A stretch of 64,000 bases of DNA from Burkholderiaceae bacterium (lineage in GTDB: Bacteria; Pseudomonadota; Gammaproteobacteria; Burkholderiales; Burkholderiaceae_C). Under the pieces are notes generated by a model. That model made no database searches and was not told the DNA's origin. It saw nothing but the letters and a program-made list of their open reading frames with translations. Where the stretch lies: assembly GCA_913776825.1 (NCBI GenBank), contig CAJYPV010000031.1, forward strand, positions 186,001 to 250,000, read 5' to 3'. The position numbers and the translations under genes are program-made. Shown here one piece after another: positions 62,852-64,000 of this stretch. Within the stretch, counting starts at the first letter, position 1; every line of letters starts with the position of its first letter.

Positions 62852-62965
62852 GCGCCACCCCGTCGAGCTTTGCCTTGGCGTCGTGATCCCTTGACAAATC
62901 TTTTCAGCAAACCGGCACGCGCTCACCTAGCCTGAGAACCCCTTCCACTCCGCTGAGATTCCACG

Positions 62966-63259
62966 ATGACCTCTGTTTCGACGCTCCTCGGTGCGACCGC
63001 GCTCACCCTGCTCGCCCTGACCACTTCGGCTCAGGCGGAAGAGGCCAAGGGCGCCAAAGCCGCACAGGCCGCCAAGCAACTCGAAGACCGCTTCGCTGCC
63101 GCCGACAAGGACCATGACGGCAAGCTCACCAAGGCGGAAGCGGAGGCCGGCATGCCGCGCGTGGCCAAACGCTTCGATGCCATCGACACCGCCAAGACCG
63201 GATCGGTGACCCTCGACCAGATCAAAGCGTATGGCGCGGAGCACATGAAGAAGAAGTGA
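62966..63259 (+). CDS. Small secreted EF-hand protein
   Basis: Protein of 97 residues with a signal peptide ending at TSAQAE. One canonical EF-hand loop runs from Asp47 to Glu58 (DKDHDGKLTKAE); a second loop around residues 74-85 (DTAKTGSVTLDQ) keeps the helix spacing but lacks two acidic ligands. It may bind one calcium in the periplasm. The role is unknown. It is followed by a strong terminator. Confidence 0.8.
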   Translation: MTSVSTLLGATALTLLALTTSAQAEEAKGAKAAQAAKQLEDRFAAADKDHDGKLTKAEAEAGMPRVAKRFDAIDTAKTGSVTLDQIKAYGAEHMKKK

Positions 63260-63350
63260 GCCGGCGCGCCATGACTCGGCGCCATGACACGGCGCCTGGC
63301 GACCGCATCGCCGCCATGACGATGCCGGGGCCCATCGGCCTGGGACCATA

Positions 63351-63387
63351 AAAAAACGCCCGACGTTTCGCAACGCGGGCGTTTTTT
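63351..63387. terminator. Bidirectional terminator between EF-hand and HU genes
   Basis: AAAAAACGCCCG (63351-63362) pairs with CGGGCGTTTTTT (63376-63387), with an inner CGTT/AACG stem. T-runs on both sides fit termination of both convergent genes. Confidence 0.92.
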
Positions 63388-63469
63388 CAATGTCAGGGCC
63401 TCATCGATCGGCCGGGGCCGCCATCGGGCGGAACCTCAGCGGGCCGACGAGCGCGCCCCGAACGGCGGC

Positions 63470-63745
63470 TTACTTGTTCACCGCATCCTTCAGCGCCTTG
63501 CCGGCGGTGAACTTGGCGGCCTTGGACGCCGGGATCTCCAGCACTTCGCCGGTGGCCGGGTTCTTGCCGGTGCGGGCAGCGCGGTCGCCGACCTTGAAGG
63601 TGCCGAAGCCCACCAGGGCGATCGAGTCACCAGCCGCCAGGGCTTCGGTGATGGTCTCCAGGGTCGCGTCCAGGGTGGAGGCGGCCACGGCGCGGGTCAC
63701 GCCGCTCTTGGTGGCGATGCTTTCGATCAGTTCACTTTTGTTCAT
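63470..63745 (-). CDS. hupB: HU-family nucleoid protein
   Basis: DNA-bending protein of 91 residues, exactly the HU size. MNKSELIESIATKSGVTRAV, VGFGTFKVGDRAARTGKNPA and the C-terminal PASKAAKFTAGKALKDAVNK are classic HU, including the Pro in the DNA-inserting arm. It packages DNA and is normally abundant. The ATG at 63745 is clear. The terminator at 63351 ends it. Confidence 0.96.
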   Translation of the reverse strand: MNKSELIESIATKSGVTRAVAASTLDATLETITEALAAGDSIALVGFGTFKVGDRAARTGKNPATGEVLEIPASKAAKFTAGKALKDAVNK

Positions 63746-64000
63746 CAGATTTCCATCTAGCTATCAGGATCCCGTTGCCGGGGCTCGCGATTATGGGGCC
63801 GGCCCCCGCAAGGACCGGTATCGAGGTGCGACGGCGCCCGCGTGACAAGCCACGCGCCGGGCGCCGGGCAGCGTCCGCGGCCGGGGCAAATTCGAAGCCT
63901 GCCCTCCTGACGCCTGGGCGGCAGGGGTGGCCTGTCGACTCTGTCGCGACCGGCACGGACCGGGACCGACCCGGTGCCGCGCCGCGACCGGATCAACCGG

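Noticed and set aside
62890..62912. TTGACA upstream of the EF-hand gene as a promoter
   Set aside because: No -10 element lies 16-18 bases downstream, so only half a promoter is seen.
63746..64000. Search for a tRNA, origin or small gene after hupB
   Set aside because: The last 255 bases show only a CATAAT-like element near 63792 on the leftward strand without a matching -35; no cloverleaf or coding signal was found.

Overview
The window is 64 kb of GC-rich, gene-dense DNA. Start-stop overlaps (ATGA, TTGA), TTG/GTG starts and protein types (HU, FrmR/class III alcohol dehydrogenase, methyl-accepting proteins, a PETase-type hydrolase, a split Gsp/Pil secretion cluster) suggest a Burkholderiales betaproteobacterium of the Roseateles/Mitsuaria/Rubrivivax/Ideonella kind. 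This is inferred from family resemblance; no rRNA or other taxonomic marker is present. No tRNA, rRNA, CRISPR array, prophage or intact insertion sequence was found.

Layout. 1-1611: 3' truncated, Ig-repeat exported protein read leftward. 2015-12643: an eleven-gene rightward cluster for a type II secretion/type IV pilus-like machine: GspG-like pseudopilin, GspF, GspE, then PilM/PilN/PilO/PilP-like proteins in the place of GspL/M/C, a lipoprotein secretin with a C-terminal cohesin-like domain, and three more pseudopilins. 12773-15632: MqsA-like antitoxin, hemolysin III family membrane protein, and the frmR-adhC formaldehyde detoxification operon with a palindromic FrmR-type operator. 15746-19243: a chemoreceptor with a perfect FNR-type box upstream, and serine acetyltransferase.

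19889-56854 is a polysaccharide utilisation region aimed at beta-glucan, cellulose and chitin, the polymers of fungal and oomycete walls. It encodes a GH18 chitinase, GH16 and GH64 beta-1,3-glucanases, a GH1 beta-glucosidase, a GH6 cellulase, a spherulin-4/GH135-like protein, a second GH16, a GH30 and a CBM2-GH5 cellulase. Uptake is by a TonB-dependent receptor followed by cupin-like and tryptophan-halogenase-like genes, and an inner-membrane sugar ABC transporter (binding protein, two permeases, ATPase), with a second orphan binding protein. A LacI-family regulator (28540) sits just before the transporter. The palindrome GAAAGCGCTTTC occurs upstream of the GH18, GH64, transporter, TonB-receptor and GH30 transcription units, with a degenerate copy before GH6; this is very probably the LacI regulon. 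Embedded in the region are a PETase-like polyester hydrolase followed by a lipase-chaperone-like protein and an AraC regulator. Two further chemoreceptors, an AlkB-like dioxygenase and two unrecognised genes lie in the right half.

57266-63745: a DUF421 membrane protein, a terminal oxidase cluster (diheme cytochrome c reading left; a cytochrome c lipoprotein, a subunit II-cytochrome c fusion and a subunit I-III fusion reading right), an EF-hand protein, a bidirectional terminator and the gene for nucleoid protein HU.

Working model: secreted hydrolases, probably exported through a type II-like route, cut wall glucans; oligosaccharides cross the outer membrane through the TonB receptor and the inner membrane through the ABC transporter, are hydrolysed by cytoplasmic GH1 (and perhaps GH30), and relieve LacI repression of the scattered operons.
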